This document shows positions 15,087-23,020 of a stretch of DNA of 30,290 nucleotides, piece after piece (the stretch's first letter is position 1; each line of letters starts with the position of its first letter). A model generated the notes under the pieces. That model worked only from the letters and a program-made list of their open reading frames with translations. It searched no databases and was not told the origin of the DNA. The stretch spans positions 1 through 30,290 of the forward strand of contig CALGGR010000207.1 of NCBI GenBank assembly GCA_937915755.1. The letters are read 5' to 3'. A program made the position numbers and the translations under genes. Source of the stretch: an uncultured Fretibacterium sp. (GTDB lineage: Bacteria; Synergistota; Synergistia; Synergistales; Aminobacteriaceae).

Positions 15087-16364
15087 ATGAGTACAAAAAA
15101 ATTCATTCTTGCGTTGTGGGTTGCGATGTCGGTATTCATTCTGTGTGGTACAGTTTCTGCTGACACAGAGGATCTACCTCATGTAGTGCTGGGCAATCTG
15201 CTTAAGATAGAAGGCGGTAACAGGAACGTGATGATTGCGGAAATTAAGGCTAACCAAAAGCCCAAGCCTATACAGGGCTTCGACACAAAGGAAACGTTCA
15301 GGCGGGTTTACGAGGAGGACGCAAAAATATCTGACTTCTACAAGCCAAACGCTGAGCAGCGGGCTGAATTGGAAGCTCTGTCATTGCTTGCGGGCGAAGA
15401 TGTTCTGAAGGGCGGAAAGGAAGCGAGTTTCAAGGACATTTTGCCTTACCGTAATTTCACAGAGGCAACGTGGGCTGACATGAAATATCGTCTGCATCAG
15501 TTTGGTACAGGCAAAGGTACTGCCATAGCTCTCAGCGGCAAGCCAGTCCGAAGACCCGCAAAGGCTAACGCGGTTCCTCCGAAAACTTCCATCTTGAATT
15601 CCAATTCCCCTTTAATTATTTCCACGCTCGACAACAGTATCACTCTTGGTTTCTATGACGTGGACATGGTGTATAGATGCGAAGTGAAACTCATCAACAA
15701 CAAGGGCAAAGTGCTTGGCCTCCTCAAGGAAAAAAATTTCAGGGAATCAAATCAGCCCGTTACAATCAATCTGCCTGACGGAAGAGATACATATTATCTT
15801 GAGTTCAGTCAGTATGGGGGAGAGTATTACTACGTGCTTCTTGATATAGAGCCGGATCCAACGAAGCCTCAAGAGGACAAGAGCATAACGTCTGCTATTG
15901 AGAGCATGAGAAAAGCTGGCGAAAAGGGAGAGAAACTTGCGGACAGTTACATGGCCAGCAAAGGTATAACTGACATGGCGCAGTTTTCAGAGGCGGATAA
16001 GCAGGGATTTGCGGAAGAGTTCGCGAGGCAAGAAATGAAAAATACTCCGGCCTCACAGCAGACACACGCTTTGTCAGAGATGGAGGTAATATCGCAGTAC
16101 ATGAAAGAACGCGGAATTGCGAGCATGGCTATGCTGACCGAAAAGGACTCCAAGGAGTTACAGCGCAGGATCATGAAAAATGCAGCTCTGTCTTGGCCGT
16201 CTGAGTACCGCGCAATAGTGGACAGCTACATGAAGCAGCATAACATATCTGGTTACGAGTATCTTACCGAGAAGGATATGAAAGCTGTTGAGAAGCTGGT
16301 CAAACAGAAAGCAGACAGTCAGAAAAAATCCGCAGGCAAGGCAAAATCCCGTAAGAGCAAATAA
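15087..16364 (+). CDS. Secreted protein of unknown function with three C-terminal helical repeats
   Basis: 425 residues, start ATG 15087 after GAAAGGAGAG. A signal peptide covers about 1-25 (cleavage near VSA|DTED). Residues 30-165 are mixed helical and proline-containing; 170-255 look like a beta domain (SPLIISTLDNSITLGFYD through TYYLEFSQYGGEYYYVLLDI). The C-terminus holds three related helical units at about 284-315, 334-365 and 376-407, each with the pattern Y-M-x4-I-x4-x-L/F-T/S-E-x-D followed by a charged helix (for example DSYMASKGITDMAQFSEAD and SQYMKERGIASMAMLTEKD). It ends in a very basic tail KKSAGKAKSRKSK, suited to binding an anionic surface. Family unknown to me. It is monocistronic, with its own promoter and terminator. 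Confidence 0.72.
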   Translation: MSTKKFILALWVAMSVFILCGTVSADTEDLPHVVLGNLLKIEGGNRNVMIAEIKANQKPKPIQGFDTKETFRRVYEEDAKISDFYKPNAEQRAELEALSLLAGEDVLKGGKEASFKDILPYRNFTEATWADMKYRLHQFGTGKGTAIALSGKPVRRPAKANAVPPKTSILNSNSPLIISTLDNSITLGFYDVDMVYRCEVKLINNKGKVLGLLKEKNFRESNQPVTINLPDGRDTYYLEFSQYGGEYYYVLLDIEPDPTKPQEDKSITSAIESMRKAGEKGEKLADSYMASKGITDMAQFSEADKQGFAEEFARQEMKNTPASQQTHALSEMEVISQYMKERGIASMAMLTEKDSKELQRRIMKNAALSWPSEYRAIVDSYMKQHNISGYEYLTEKDMKAVEKLVKQKADSQKKSAGKAKSRKSK

Positions 16365-16394
16365 CCCGGCAAAAAAGTAAATTCACTACAAATG

Positions 16395-16428
16395 TCCCCC
16401 CGGCATGACGTCAGGGGGATTCGTTTTA
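16395..16428 (+). terminator. Rho-independent terminator after the 15087 gene
   Basis: TCCCCC (16395-16400) pairs with GGGGGA (16414-16419) across a loop, followed by TTCGTTTTA. It separates this gene from the convergent thrB, whose stop (16426-16428) lies within the T-rich tail. Confidence 0.75.
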
Positions 16429-17337
16429 TTCAGCAACAGTTCCAGAGGGCGCACAGTTAAGCACAAAGAAGTGCGATGCCGCTCCGCCTTCCGTGAAAAT
16501 CCTGCACATTGCCTCCGAAAGTTTAGCCGCTGGGCCATGTACTATCGCTATCATCGTTGGCCCCGAACCAGAAATCGCCGTAGCAACACAGTCAGGGTGA
16601 TTCGCAATCTCACTGAAGAACTTTTCCCCAGTCTCGCCGGGAAATAATTTAGCCCTGTGAGTCTGGTGAAGCCTGTCCTCCATTCCAACACGAAGCAAGT
16701 CCCATCGTCCCATCGCCCAAGCCGCGCAAAGTATGCTCGCATGGCTCACGTTGAAAACAGCGTCACGGAATGGCACGCTCTCAGGCAATATTCTCCTTGC
16801 ATCCTCCGTGTGAACCTCGAAATCAGGAACAGCAGCAATAACATTCAAATCCTCAGGAAGCGCAGGAAGCCTGACATATCTCAGCGACTCTCCATCCCAG
16901 CATGATACTGTCATTCCTCCGATGTAACACGGTACAACGTTGTCGGGGTGTCCCTCGATTTTCGTCATGACGCGCAAGAGTTCAGCCTCCGGGAAATTCG
17001 CGCCAGATATTATGTTAGCAAGTGTTACGCCTGCTACAACTGCTGTTGACGAACTTCCCAATCCTCGATTCAACGGCACAGCGTTACAGCTCTCGAACGC
17101 AAAACCTTTGGGAGAAAGCCCCCATTCGTCGCAAGCCTTGAGATAGCTTGTAACGAGCATATTCTTCCGCACGTCCTTCAGAATATCAACGCCTTCGCCC
17201 CAAACTTCAGACCTGTATTCACCCTCAGGAAGTATTTCAGTAACCGTGAAGATGTTGTAGAGATTCAGAGCCATTCCGAGAGTGTCGAAACCTGAGCCGA
17301 GATTAGCCGTCGTAGCAGGAACTTTCAGGCGTATCAT
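16426..17337 (-). CDS. thrB: Homoserine kinase
   Basis: Phosphorylates L-homoserine with ATP to O-phosphohomoserine, the substrate of the neighbouring threonine synthase. 303 residues, normal length. The GHMP-kinase ATP loop is PLNRGLGSSST (88-98); the N-terminal strand MIRLKVPATTANLGSGFDTLG and the C-terminal GHMP motif AISGSGPTMIAI are both present, as is the EGHPDNVVPCYIGG block. The start ATG 17337 overlaps the thrC stop in an ATGA arrangement, so translation is coupled. Confidence 0.97.
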   Translation of the reverse strand: MIRLKVPATTANLGSGFDTLGMALNLYNIFTVTEILPEGEYRSEVWGEGVDILKDVRKNMLVTSYLKACDEWGLSPKGFAFESCNAVPLNRGLGSSSTAVVAGVTLANIISGANFPEAELLRVMTKIEGHPDNVVPCYIGGMTVSCWDGESLRYVRLPALPEDLNVIAAVPDFEVHTEDARRILPESVPFRDAVFNVSHASILCAAWAMGRWDLLRVGMEDRLHQTHRAKLFPGETGEKFFSEIANHPDCVATAISGSGPTMIAIVHGPAAKLSEAMCRIFTEGGAASHFFVLNCAPSGTVAE

Positions 17338-18374
17338 CCCTCAAGCACCCGCATCAATTCTTCCAAAGTGTCGCCAATCTCTATGGGCTTTCCCACCTGA
17401 GACATGGCCGTGTCAGGATCTTTGAGACCGTTTCCTGTGAGTATCATCGTTACTGTTATTCCCTCTGGAAGTTTTCCGGCGCGTTTAAGCTTCAGAAGTC
17501 CGGCAAGAGGCGCGCATGATGCAGGCTCGGCAAAAACTCCTCCTTCAGCCGCAAGAATCCTCTGTGCCTCCAGAATCTGCTCATCCGTTACAGCGTTGAA
17601 CTCACCGCCAGACTCGCTGACTGCCGCACGTGCAAGGTGTGTGCTGACAGGGTTGCCGATTCGTATTGCTGTTGCTAATGTCTCAGGGTTTGGACAGGGC
17701 TTATTGTAGACGAGCGGAGCTGCACCCTCAGCCTGGAAGCCCATCATTCGCGGAAGTGCCGAGATTTTTCCGAGCTTCTTGTACTCGTTGTAACCAGCCC
17801 AATACGCTGAAATGTTTCCGGCATTTCCAACAGGGATTGCGTGCCAATCAGGGGCATGTCCGAGAACGTCGCAGATTTCCCACGCTCCTGAACGCTGGCC
17901 GATCAGCCTGTAAGGGTTGACGCTGTTCACCATTGCACAGCCCGTTTTCTCCGCACCCTCACGAGCAAGTTCCAATGCACGGTCGAAATTCCCTTTGACC
18001 GCTATGACCTTCGCACCGTACATTAAAGCCTGAGCGAGCTTCCCGAGTGCCACCTTTCCCGCCGGAAGAAGAACGAAGCACGGTATTCCCTGACTTGCCG
18101 CATATGCTGCTGCTGATGCCGATGTGTTTCCAGTTGACGCGCAGATTATTGCACGCTTCCCGTCCTCGAGTGCCTTAGCGACCGCGAGAACCATTCCTCT
18201 GTCCTTGAAGGATCCTGAAGGATTACACCCCTCGAATTTACCGTATAGCTTTATGCCTAGCCTATCACTTACTCGCGGAAGATAGATTAAAGGTGTGTTA
18301 CCTTCTTCGAGATTGACGTTCGGTGTTTTGTCGCTCACGGGCAATAATTCCCGATAGTGTTTTAATACTCCCAT
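17334..18374 (-). CDS. thrC: Threonine synthase
   Basis: PLP-dependent fold-type II enzyme that converts O-phosphohomoserine to L-threonine. 346 residues, the short form of the family. The PLP lysine is Lys57 in SGSFKDRG; the substrate loop CASTGNTSASAAAYAA and the phosphate-binding PVGNAGNISAYWAGY follow, and the C-terminal serine-type motif ILTGNGLKDP is intact. ATG 18374 follows AAGGAGG at 8-base spacing. It is the first gene of the thrC-thrB operon. No homoserine dehydrogenase or aspartokinase gene is within reach. Confidence 0.97.
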   Translation of the reverse strand: MGVLKHYRELLPVSDKTPNVNLEEGNTPLIYLPRVSDRLGIKLYGKFEGCNPSGSFKDRGMVLAVAKALEDGKRAIICASTGNTSASAAAYAASQGIPCFVLLPAGKVALGKLAQALMYGAKVIAVKGNFDRALELAREGAEKTGCAMVNSVNPYRLIGQRSGAWEICDVLGHAPDWHAIPVGNAGNISAYWAGYNEYKKLGKISALPRMMGFQAEGAAPLVYNKPCPNPETLATAIRIGNPVSTHLARAAVSESGGEFNAVTDEQILEAQRILAAEGGVFAEPASCAPLAGLLKLKRAGKLPEGITVTMILTGNGLKDPDTAMSQVGKPIEIGDTLEELMRVLEG

Positions 18375-18410
18375 TATTATTCCTCCTTATCAAAACTCAC
18401 AAGAAGACTC

Positions 18411-18459
18411 CCACCTTTATTAGAGCGAAAGCCTAAGGCGGAAGACAAGTTACATTATA
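18411..18459 (-). promoter_or_regulatory. thrC promoter -10 box and leader hairpin
   Basis: On the minus strand a TATAAT (18454-18459) in an AT-rich stretch precedes thrC by about 80 bases; no strong -35 box is visible. The leader then holds CCGCCTT (18435-18441) pairing with AAGGTGG (18411-18417), seven pairs with one G-U, and no T-run after it. I see no T-box sequence and no threonine-rich leader peptide, so control by attenuation is unproven. Confidence 0.35.
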
Positions 18460-18516
18460 TAATATAATGCTTTTAATGCTGAATGTTACTGAGACTGAGA
18501 GAAATAACTGTCGAGA

Positions 18517-18551
18517 ATTAAAATCCCCCCTGCCATTGAGACAAAGGGGAT
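18517..18551 (-). terminator. Rho-independent terminator of the prpF-matC operon
   Basis: On the minus strand ATCCCC...GGGGAT pairs over 18523-18551 and is followed by TTTTAATTCT. It lies about 22 bases past the carrier's stop codon. Confidence 0.8.
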
Positions 18552-18572
18552 TGAGTCTATATGAGGAGTGAA

Positions 18573-19838
18573 CTAGTAGAACAGATGACCAAGACTGAAT
18601 ACTCCGAGCCATGACATAAGGACGTTGATCAAAACGTTTGCCACGCTCAGAAGGAACAACGTCTTGAACATGTTGTTCATCTCTTCGGTCGTCGTCTCCT
18701 TCGAAGCTGAGTATGACGACATTATGATTGCTCCGCCGGTTGAAAGGGGACTTATTGCGGCCGCGAATGACGTTGCGATTATCGCCGACATCAATTCAAC
18801 ATAGCTCACCCCGAAAGTCTGTGCAACGTTATGAGCAATGGGAAGGAGTGCCGGCATTACCACTCCCGTCGTCGAGCTTACCCATGAGAGTATTCCTGAG
18901 CTTGCCGACATTATGGCTACAGCACTGTCCGCAGTCATGAGGCTTGAGAGGTAGTCTGAGACCAGCTTGATGCCGCCGAGCTTGTTGATGACGTTCACCA
19001 AAGCTCCAACGCCGCAGATGAATACCAGTGTCCCCCAAGGGATTCCTTTGATGGCCTTCTTCTCGTCAGCACAGCCCGTGAGGATGAGGACGCTTGCCGC
19101 GAGGAACGCGAATAGTCCAGTATCCAGCTTGAAGCCTATGCAGCAGATTACGACGACGATGATTACAGCGATTGTGATTCTCTGCTCACGGTTGAACTTC
19201 GGAATGTCCGACCACTTCAGCGGATTGTCAGCTTTGACAGCGTAGCCCTTGTAGAGTATGTACACAACGAGCGTGAACACGAACCCCGAAAGCAAGGTTG
19301 ACAGGAAAAGATGAAGCCCAAAGCCTGAGTAGCCCATAGGATTTGAGAGCTGCGCGGCGAGGATTCCTGTGAGTGATAATGTTGACGCACAGCCCGCGTT
19401 TGCTCCGAGTTTGGCGTAGAGTGATGTTGCCATTGGGTTGATGTCCATCGCAAAAGCCAAGTACATTGCGAACGTGGTCATTAGGATCCCTGCGGCGATA
19501 TGTCCGGGCCCGATTGCTGAGATGAACGCCGAGAGTACGAACATCAGTATGGGAATGAGTACAGTATGCTTCCCGACGAGAGCGACGACTTTCTTCGAGA
19601 AAAGCTCAAGCGTCCCATTCTGTGATGCCATTCCGAACATGAACGTAACACCGACGAGCGTAACGAACATTGACGAACTGAAGCCTGCGGTAATCTGTGA
19701 TGCTTTCATTCCTCCGACAGTTCCGAGAACGAACGCCGCACCCAGCGCGAAGAAACCGAGATTGATTTTCTTGATGAAGCCTATTGCTACGACAACTACC
19801 AGAACGAGAAGCGATATTATCGGCAAATATTCCTGCAT
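18573..19838 (-). CDS. MatC/SLC13-like carboxylate carrier
   Basis: 421 residues with 11 or 12 hydrophobic segments in the inner membrane. The N-terminal region (GFIKKINLGFFALGAAFVLG, VTLVGVTFMFGMASQNGTLE) fits the MatC N-terminal family of malonate/dicarboxylate carriers within the ion transporter superfamily. A repeated architecture is visible: SAIGPGHIAAGI and GANAGCASTLSLTGILAAQL in the first half, SSTTGVVMPALLP and SFAAAISPLSTGGAI in the second, the latter typical of the substrate hairpins of this superfamily. ATG 19838 follows AAAGGGGGT, 22 bases after the stop of the PrpF-family gene, which suggests import of the isomerase's substrate, perhaps a di- or tricarboxylate. The real substrate is not known. 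Confidence 0.8.
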   Translation of the reverse strand: MQEYLPIISLLVLVVVVAIGFIKKINLGFFALGAAFVLGTVGGMKASQITAGFSSSMFVTLVGVTFMFGMASQNGTLELFSKKVVALVGKHTVLIPILMFVLSAFISAIGPGHIAAGILMTTFAMYLAFAMDINPMATSLYAKLGANAGCASTLSLTGILAAQLSNPMGYSGFGLHLFLSTLLSGFVFTLVVYILYKGYAVKADNPLKWSDIPKFNREQRITIAVIIVVVICCIGFKLDTGLFAFLAASVLILTGCADEKKAIKGIPWGTLVFICGVGALVNVINKLGGIKLVSDYLSSLMTADSAVAIMSASSGILSWVSSTTGVVMPALLPIAHNVAQTFGVSYVELMSAIIATSFAAAISPLSTGGAIIMSSYSASKETTTEEMNNMFKTLFLLSVANVLINVLMSWLGVFSLGHLFY

Positions 19839-19860
19839 TGTATTTTACCCCCTTTGTGTG

Positions 19861-21006
19861 TTAGAGCCTTATCCTTGCGATGCCGTCCATGATGAAATTG
19901 GCCGTCCTGAATCCGAACGTATCATCAATTTCCGGCACACTCTTTCCGTCCTCAACCCTGAAGTCCGCTCCGCATTCGAGTATTCCTGCTGGGTGTCCAA
20001 TTCTTATGAACTGAGTATCAGCGTTCGGAGCGAGAACTTGATTCACGATTGAGCCGGGAGTTACTGCCGCTGCTGCCGTACACATTGCGCCCGTCATTGC
20101 GTAGGAAGGGTGGGGCTTCTGCATTGACATCATTCGTGAGAGGAGGTCTATATTCTCTTTCGCGATTTCCTTCCCATCCGATGTGGTATAGTTGTCGGGA
20201 TTTGCTACGAATGTCATCTTCGGGATTCCGGGAGTTTCCCAAGCTGATTTCGTGTAGTCATTTATGAGGCCTAGTCTTTGCGCGGCGAGGCCTCTAATCT
20301 TTTCGAGGAGGTCTAACATATCGGGCTTTGCGTTGAGTTCATCGGGAAGCTCCTTGCCAGTCAGACCAATGTCAGCAGCCTTGACGAAAACAAGCGGGTT
20401 AGCTGCGTCGACAATCGAGACATCAACACTTCCGAAGCCGGGAACATCGAGAGTGTCAACAACATTTCCTGTCGGCAGAAGACCCTTCCCCAATGTGCCT
20501 GAAGGACGAACGAACTTCAGCTTAACGGGCGATGCTGTTCCGGGAACACCGGCAATCGCAAAGTCGCCTGAGTATGCAACCTCACCGCCGGGAGTCTTAA
20601 CGTCGGCCTCAATGATTTTCTGGGTGTTCGTGTTGAAGATTCGGACGCTAGTTGTTCCGTCTTTTGCCTCAACGAGACCCTTCTCAATCGCAAAAGGCCC
20701 GACACCTGAGGAGATGTTCCCGCAGTTGCCCTTGTAGCTGACTAACGGCTTGTCGACGCTGACCTGTGCGAACGTGTAATCAACATCAGCTTCTGGGTTG
20801 CTGGACTTCTTGATGATTGCGACCTTGCTTGTTACGGAGTAAGAGCCTCCGAGACCGTCAATCTGCTTTGCGTCGGGGCTTCCCATGAGCCTGAGAAGCA
20901 ACGGCTCCCATTCGTCATGGTTTGCGGGCATGTCATCTTCGAGAATGTAGACTCCTTTGCTTGTTCCGCCGCGCATAATAGTTACCGGCAGTTTCTTCAC
21001 TGTCAT
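19861..21006 (-). CDS. PrpF-family isomerase (aconitate/methylitaconate/oxalomesaconate type)
   Basis: 381 residues. The opening KLPVTIMRGGTSKGVYILEDD and then LMGSPDAKQIDGLGGSYSVTSKVAII, GNCGNISSGVGPFAIE and the C-terminal RIGHPAGI are the marks of the PrpF family, a diaminopimelate-epimerase-like fold that shifts a double bond in unsaturated tricarboxylates (2-methylaconitate, 3-methylitaconate or 4-oxalomesaconate). No prpB, prpC or prpD is nearby, so propionate use by the methylcitrate cycle is not indicated. The carrier downstream and the divergent LysR gene point to a regulated uptake and isomerisation unit for an organic acid. ATG 21006 follows AGGAGGG. Confidence 0.88.
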   Translation of the reverse strand: MTVKKLPVTIMRGGTSKGVYILEDDMPANHDEWEPLLLRLMGSPDAKQIDGLGGSYSVTSKVAIIKKSSNPEADVDYTFAQVSVDKPLVSYKGNCGNISSGVGPFAIEKGLVEAKDGTTSVRIFNTNTQKIIEADVKTPGGEVAYSGDFAIAGVPGTASPVKLKFVRPSGTLGKGLLPTGNVVDTLDVPGFGSVDVSIVDAANPLVFVKAADIGLTGKELPDELNAKPDMLDLLEKIRGLAAQRLGLINDYTKSAWETPGIPKMTFVANPDNYTTSDGKEIAKENIDLLSRMMSMQKPHPSYAMTGAMCTAAAAVTPGSIVNQVLAPNADTQFIRIGHPAGILECGADFRVEDGKSVPEIDDTFGFRTANFIMDGIARIRL

Positions 21007-21051
21007 TTCTTGAACCCTCCTGTAATTTTGTTAGTTGTAATGCGGAATGTC

Positions 21052-21073
21052 TTTATGATGGGCAAATGATAAA
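21052..21073. promoter_or_regulatory. Dyad in the prpF-lysR divergent gap, likely LysR operator
   Basis: TTTATGAT (21052-21059), six bases, then ATGATAAA (21066-21073) form an inverted repeat with one mismatched position. It lies between the two divergent starts and about ten bases from the lysR -10 box, as expected for a LysR-type regulator that controls its neighbour and itself. Confidence 0.5.
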
Positions 21074-21080
21074 TCAAACC

Positions 21081-21089
21081 TGCTATAAT
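21081..21089 (+). promoter_or_regulatory. Extended -10 promoter of the lysR gene
   Basis: TGCTATAAT is a perfect extended -10 box, 57 bases before the ATG at 21147. The -35 position overlaps the dyad, so binding there could repress lysR. Confidence 0.5.
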
Positions 21090-21146
21090 GTAAAATTCAA
21101 AAACTTGAAAGAAAGTATTAGTTTTTCTAATAATAAGGAGGATTTC

Positions 21147-22040
21147 ATGGATTTCAAGGCATTGCAGTACACAATGGCTATAGCCAGACATCATAGCTTT
21201 ACGTTTGCCTCAGAGGAGCTTCATATAACGCAGTCAGCATTGAGCCAATATATGATTAACCTCGAAGATGAATTAGGGCTGAAACTCTTTGAGCGTTCGG
21301 ACAAGAAATATATTCCGACGTATGCAGGCAGGCGATACCTTGAGTACGCGCATCAGATTCTGGAGCTGAAGTCGAGCCTTGACGCTGAACTTTCCGACAT
21401 CATAAAGCGCAATGTTGGTGTCCTGAATATCGGGCTTCCTAACATGCGATGTGCGTTCATGCTCCCGAAGACTCTTCCGGCGTTCAACAGGAAGTATCCG
21501 AATGTTAAGGTGAATATCTTTGAGGGGACAAGCGCGGCGATTGACGTGAAACTTGTTGACGGTGATATAGATTTGGCGTTCTACAGCAAGCCCCACAAGC
21601 TCAATCCTCACCTTGAGTACGAGACTCTTGCGCCTGAAGAACTGCTGATCTGCACGTGCCGTAACCATAAGGCTAAGAATCTTTCTGTTGACGGGAGGCT
21701 TGACTTGTCGGCGATACGTGATGAGAGGTTGATTTTGCTTTCGCCTGAACAGAGGACGGGGCAGATTTCGCGGCATTACCTGAAGCAGGCCGGAATAGAT
21801 TTTGCGAACTCCATTACGACGAACAACATGCCCGCTGTAATCTCATTGACCGAGCAGGGCTGGGGAGTGTCATTTATATTCGAGTCTCATTTGAGGTGGC
21901 ACTCTCCGAAGCCTGAGATTGACACGTACAGTTTCGGGGAGGGAGTGTACAGTGATTTTGTTGCGGCCATGAGGAAGGGGAGCTATCTTCCGGCGTATGC
22001 GAGGTATTTTATTGCTGAGGCTGGGAAGTTGTATGCGTGA
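21147..22040 (+). CDS. LysR-family transcription regulator
   Basis: 297 residues from ATG 21147, supported by AAGGAGG; an upstream in-frame ATG at 21066 falls in the promoter region. The N-terminal winged helix (DFKALQYTMAIARHHSFTFA, then ELHITQSALSQYMINLEDELG, LFERSDKKYIPTYAG) is typical, followed by a periplasmic-binding-like effector domain (VGVLNIGLPNMRC, VDGDIDLAFYSKP). It is divergent from the PrpF-family gene, so it most likely senses a carboxylate and controls prpF-matC. The 85 bases after its stop hold no clear terminator. Confidence 0.92.
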   Translation: MDFKALQYTMAIARHHSFTFASEELHITQSALSQYMINLEDELGLKLFERSDKKYIPTYAGRRYLEYAHQILELKSSLDAELSDIIKRNVGVLNIGLPNMRCAFMLPKTLPAFNRKYPNVKVNIFEGTSAAIDVKLVDGDIDLAFYSKPHKLNPHLEYETLAPEELLICTCRNHKAKNLSVDGRLDLSAIRDERLILLSPEQRTGQISRHYLKQAGIDFANSITTNNMPAVISLTEQGWGVSFIFESHLRWHSPKPEIDTYSFGEGVYSDFVAAMRKGSYLPAYARYFIAEAGKLYA

Positions 22041-22125
22041 AGAAAAGGCAGCCCTGATGTTTTGAGACTGTCCTGCGTTGAGTATGTGTTGTTGCGGGAG
22101 GTACGGGGGTATTTTTGTATGCCAT

Positions 22126-22183
22126 GTGCATTTGACGACTCGCCCTGTTAGTGTAGAATATTGAGCATTCAAACGCAAAGGAG
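22126..22183 (+). repeat. 58-bp direct repeat, copy 1 (promoter and ribosome binding site)
   Basis: This block matches 22954-23011 at 53 of 58 positions. It carries TTGACG (22132-22137), a 16-base spacer and TAGAAT (22154-22159), and ends in CGCAAAGGAG. It drives the antitoxin-toxin cassette. Confidence 0.88.
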
Positions 22184-22200
22184 AATAATGGAGGCATATT

Positions 22201-22389
22201 ATGCTGGAGAAAAATCAGCTGGATTACATGTGTGGTATATCTGATGACGAGATGACAAGAAGATTTGAGGAGTCTATCCGTATAGATGAGGAAATCCGAA
22301 GGGTTCAGGGATTACCAGTTGCCAGATATAATGCTGAAGAAAAAAAGGCTTATAAACTATACCCAAATGGGAAAATAGAATATGTATGA
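22201..22389 (+). CDS. Small protein upstream of zeta-like toxin, probable antitoxin
   Basis: 62 residues, acidic and helical in the first two thirds (ISDDEMTRRFEESIRIDEEI), ending in a basic strand motif ARYNAEEKKAYKLYPNGKIEYV-like tail (ARYNAEEKKAY, LYPNGKIEYV). ATG 22201 is supported by GGAGG six bases upstream; an ATG at 22188 is in another frame and closes after 18 codons. The gene overlaps the toxin start by 8 bases, the arrangement expected for a toxin-antitoxin pair with the antitoxin first. It is not the classical epsilon antitoxin of the plasmid epsilon-zeta system. Assignment as antitoxin rests on position and size, not on a demonstrated family. Confidence 0.65.
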   Translation: MLEKNQLDYMCGISDDEMTRRFEESIRIDEEIRRVQGLPVARYNAEEKKAYKLYPNGKIEYV

Positions 22390-22963
22390 GACATTAAAGC
22401 CCGAAGTTATTGTATTTGCCGGGCCGAACGGAAGCGGTAAGTCAACCATAACAAGATTATCCAAAACAATCGGCGATTACATTAACGCAGATGAAATCAA
22501 AAGGGTCAATCTGTGTTCTGACATGGAGGCCGCTCAAAGAGCTGAGGCGATGCGCGAAAAAGCACTGTATGAGAAAAGAGACTTTACATTTGAAACAGTG
22601 CTGTCAACGGATCGTAATTTGAAGCTTCTTCAGAAAGCAAAGGCAAGCGGATATTTTGTCCGATGTATATATGTCTTGACTGCTAATCCGGATATCAATG
22701 TGGCAAGAGTTCAAATCAGAGAGGCACAGGGAGGGCATGGTGTTCCAGAAGAAAAGATACGCGAAAGATATCGAAAAGCCCTAAATTTGATACCAGATTT
22801 GATTTCAACTTGTGATGTGTTACACATCTATGACAATACGATAAGACCGTACCGAATATTCAAGAAGCGAAAGGAACAGCTTTTCTACTGGGAAAATGAG
22901 TTCTGGGACGAAGCAGCGATACGGAAACTCACTGGAACAATATCTATGTCCGAGTGCATTTGA
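22382..22963 (+). CDS. Zeta-toxin-like P-loop kinase
   Basis: 193 residues. The P-loop is GPNGSGKST at 14-22; NADEIKR follows where zeta toxins bind substrate, then FTFETVLS and the arginine-rich region GGHGVPEEKIRERYRKAL, all characteristic of the zeta family. Classical zeta phosphorylates UDP-N-acetylglucosamine and blocks cell-wall synthesis; short stand-alone versions like this may act on other targets. The stop codon TGA (22961-22963) lies within the -35 box of the second promoter repeat, and the final codons (Glu-Cys-Ile) are partly supplied by that repeat. G+C over three sampled lines of the cassette (22261-22320, 22381-22500) is 74 of 180, lower than the neighbours, which fits acquisition by transfer. 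Confidence 0.85.
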   Translation: MYETLKPEVIVFAGPNGSGKSTITRLSKTIGDYINADEIKRVNLCSDMEAAQRAEAMREKALYEKRDFTFETVLSTDRNLKLLQKAKASGYFVRCIYVLTANPDINVARVQIREAQGGHGVPEEKIRERYRKALNLIPDLISTCDVLHIYDNTIRPYRIFKKRKEQLFYWENEFWDEAAIRKLTGTISMSECI

Positions 22964-23011
22964 CGTCCCGCCCTGTTAGTGTAAAATATTGGGCATTCCA
23001 ACGCAAAGGAG
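22954..23011 (+). repeat. 58-bp direct repeat, copy 2 (promoter and ribosome binding site)
   Basis: Second copy of the block at 22126-22183, with TTGACG (22960-22965), a 16-base spacer and TAAAAT (22982-22987), ending CGCAAAGGAG nine bases before the ATG at 23021. The five differences include the -10 box (TAGAAT against TAAAAT). It drives the 629-residue protein gene. Confidence 0.88.
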
Positions 23012-23020
23012 ATTGATTAT

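Noticed and set aside
18375..18460. Threonine T-box riboswitch ahead of thrC
   Set aside because: The leader is only about 80 bases, without the T-box sequence or a terminator/antiterminator pair.
19438..20052. 204-codon plus-strand open frame
   Set aside because: Antisense to the MatC carrier and PrpF genes; no domain resemblance.
22126..23011. Insertion sequence or integron
   Set aside because: The repeats are direct, not inverted, and no transposase or integrase is present; each repeat is a working promoter instead.
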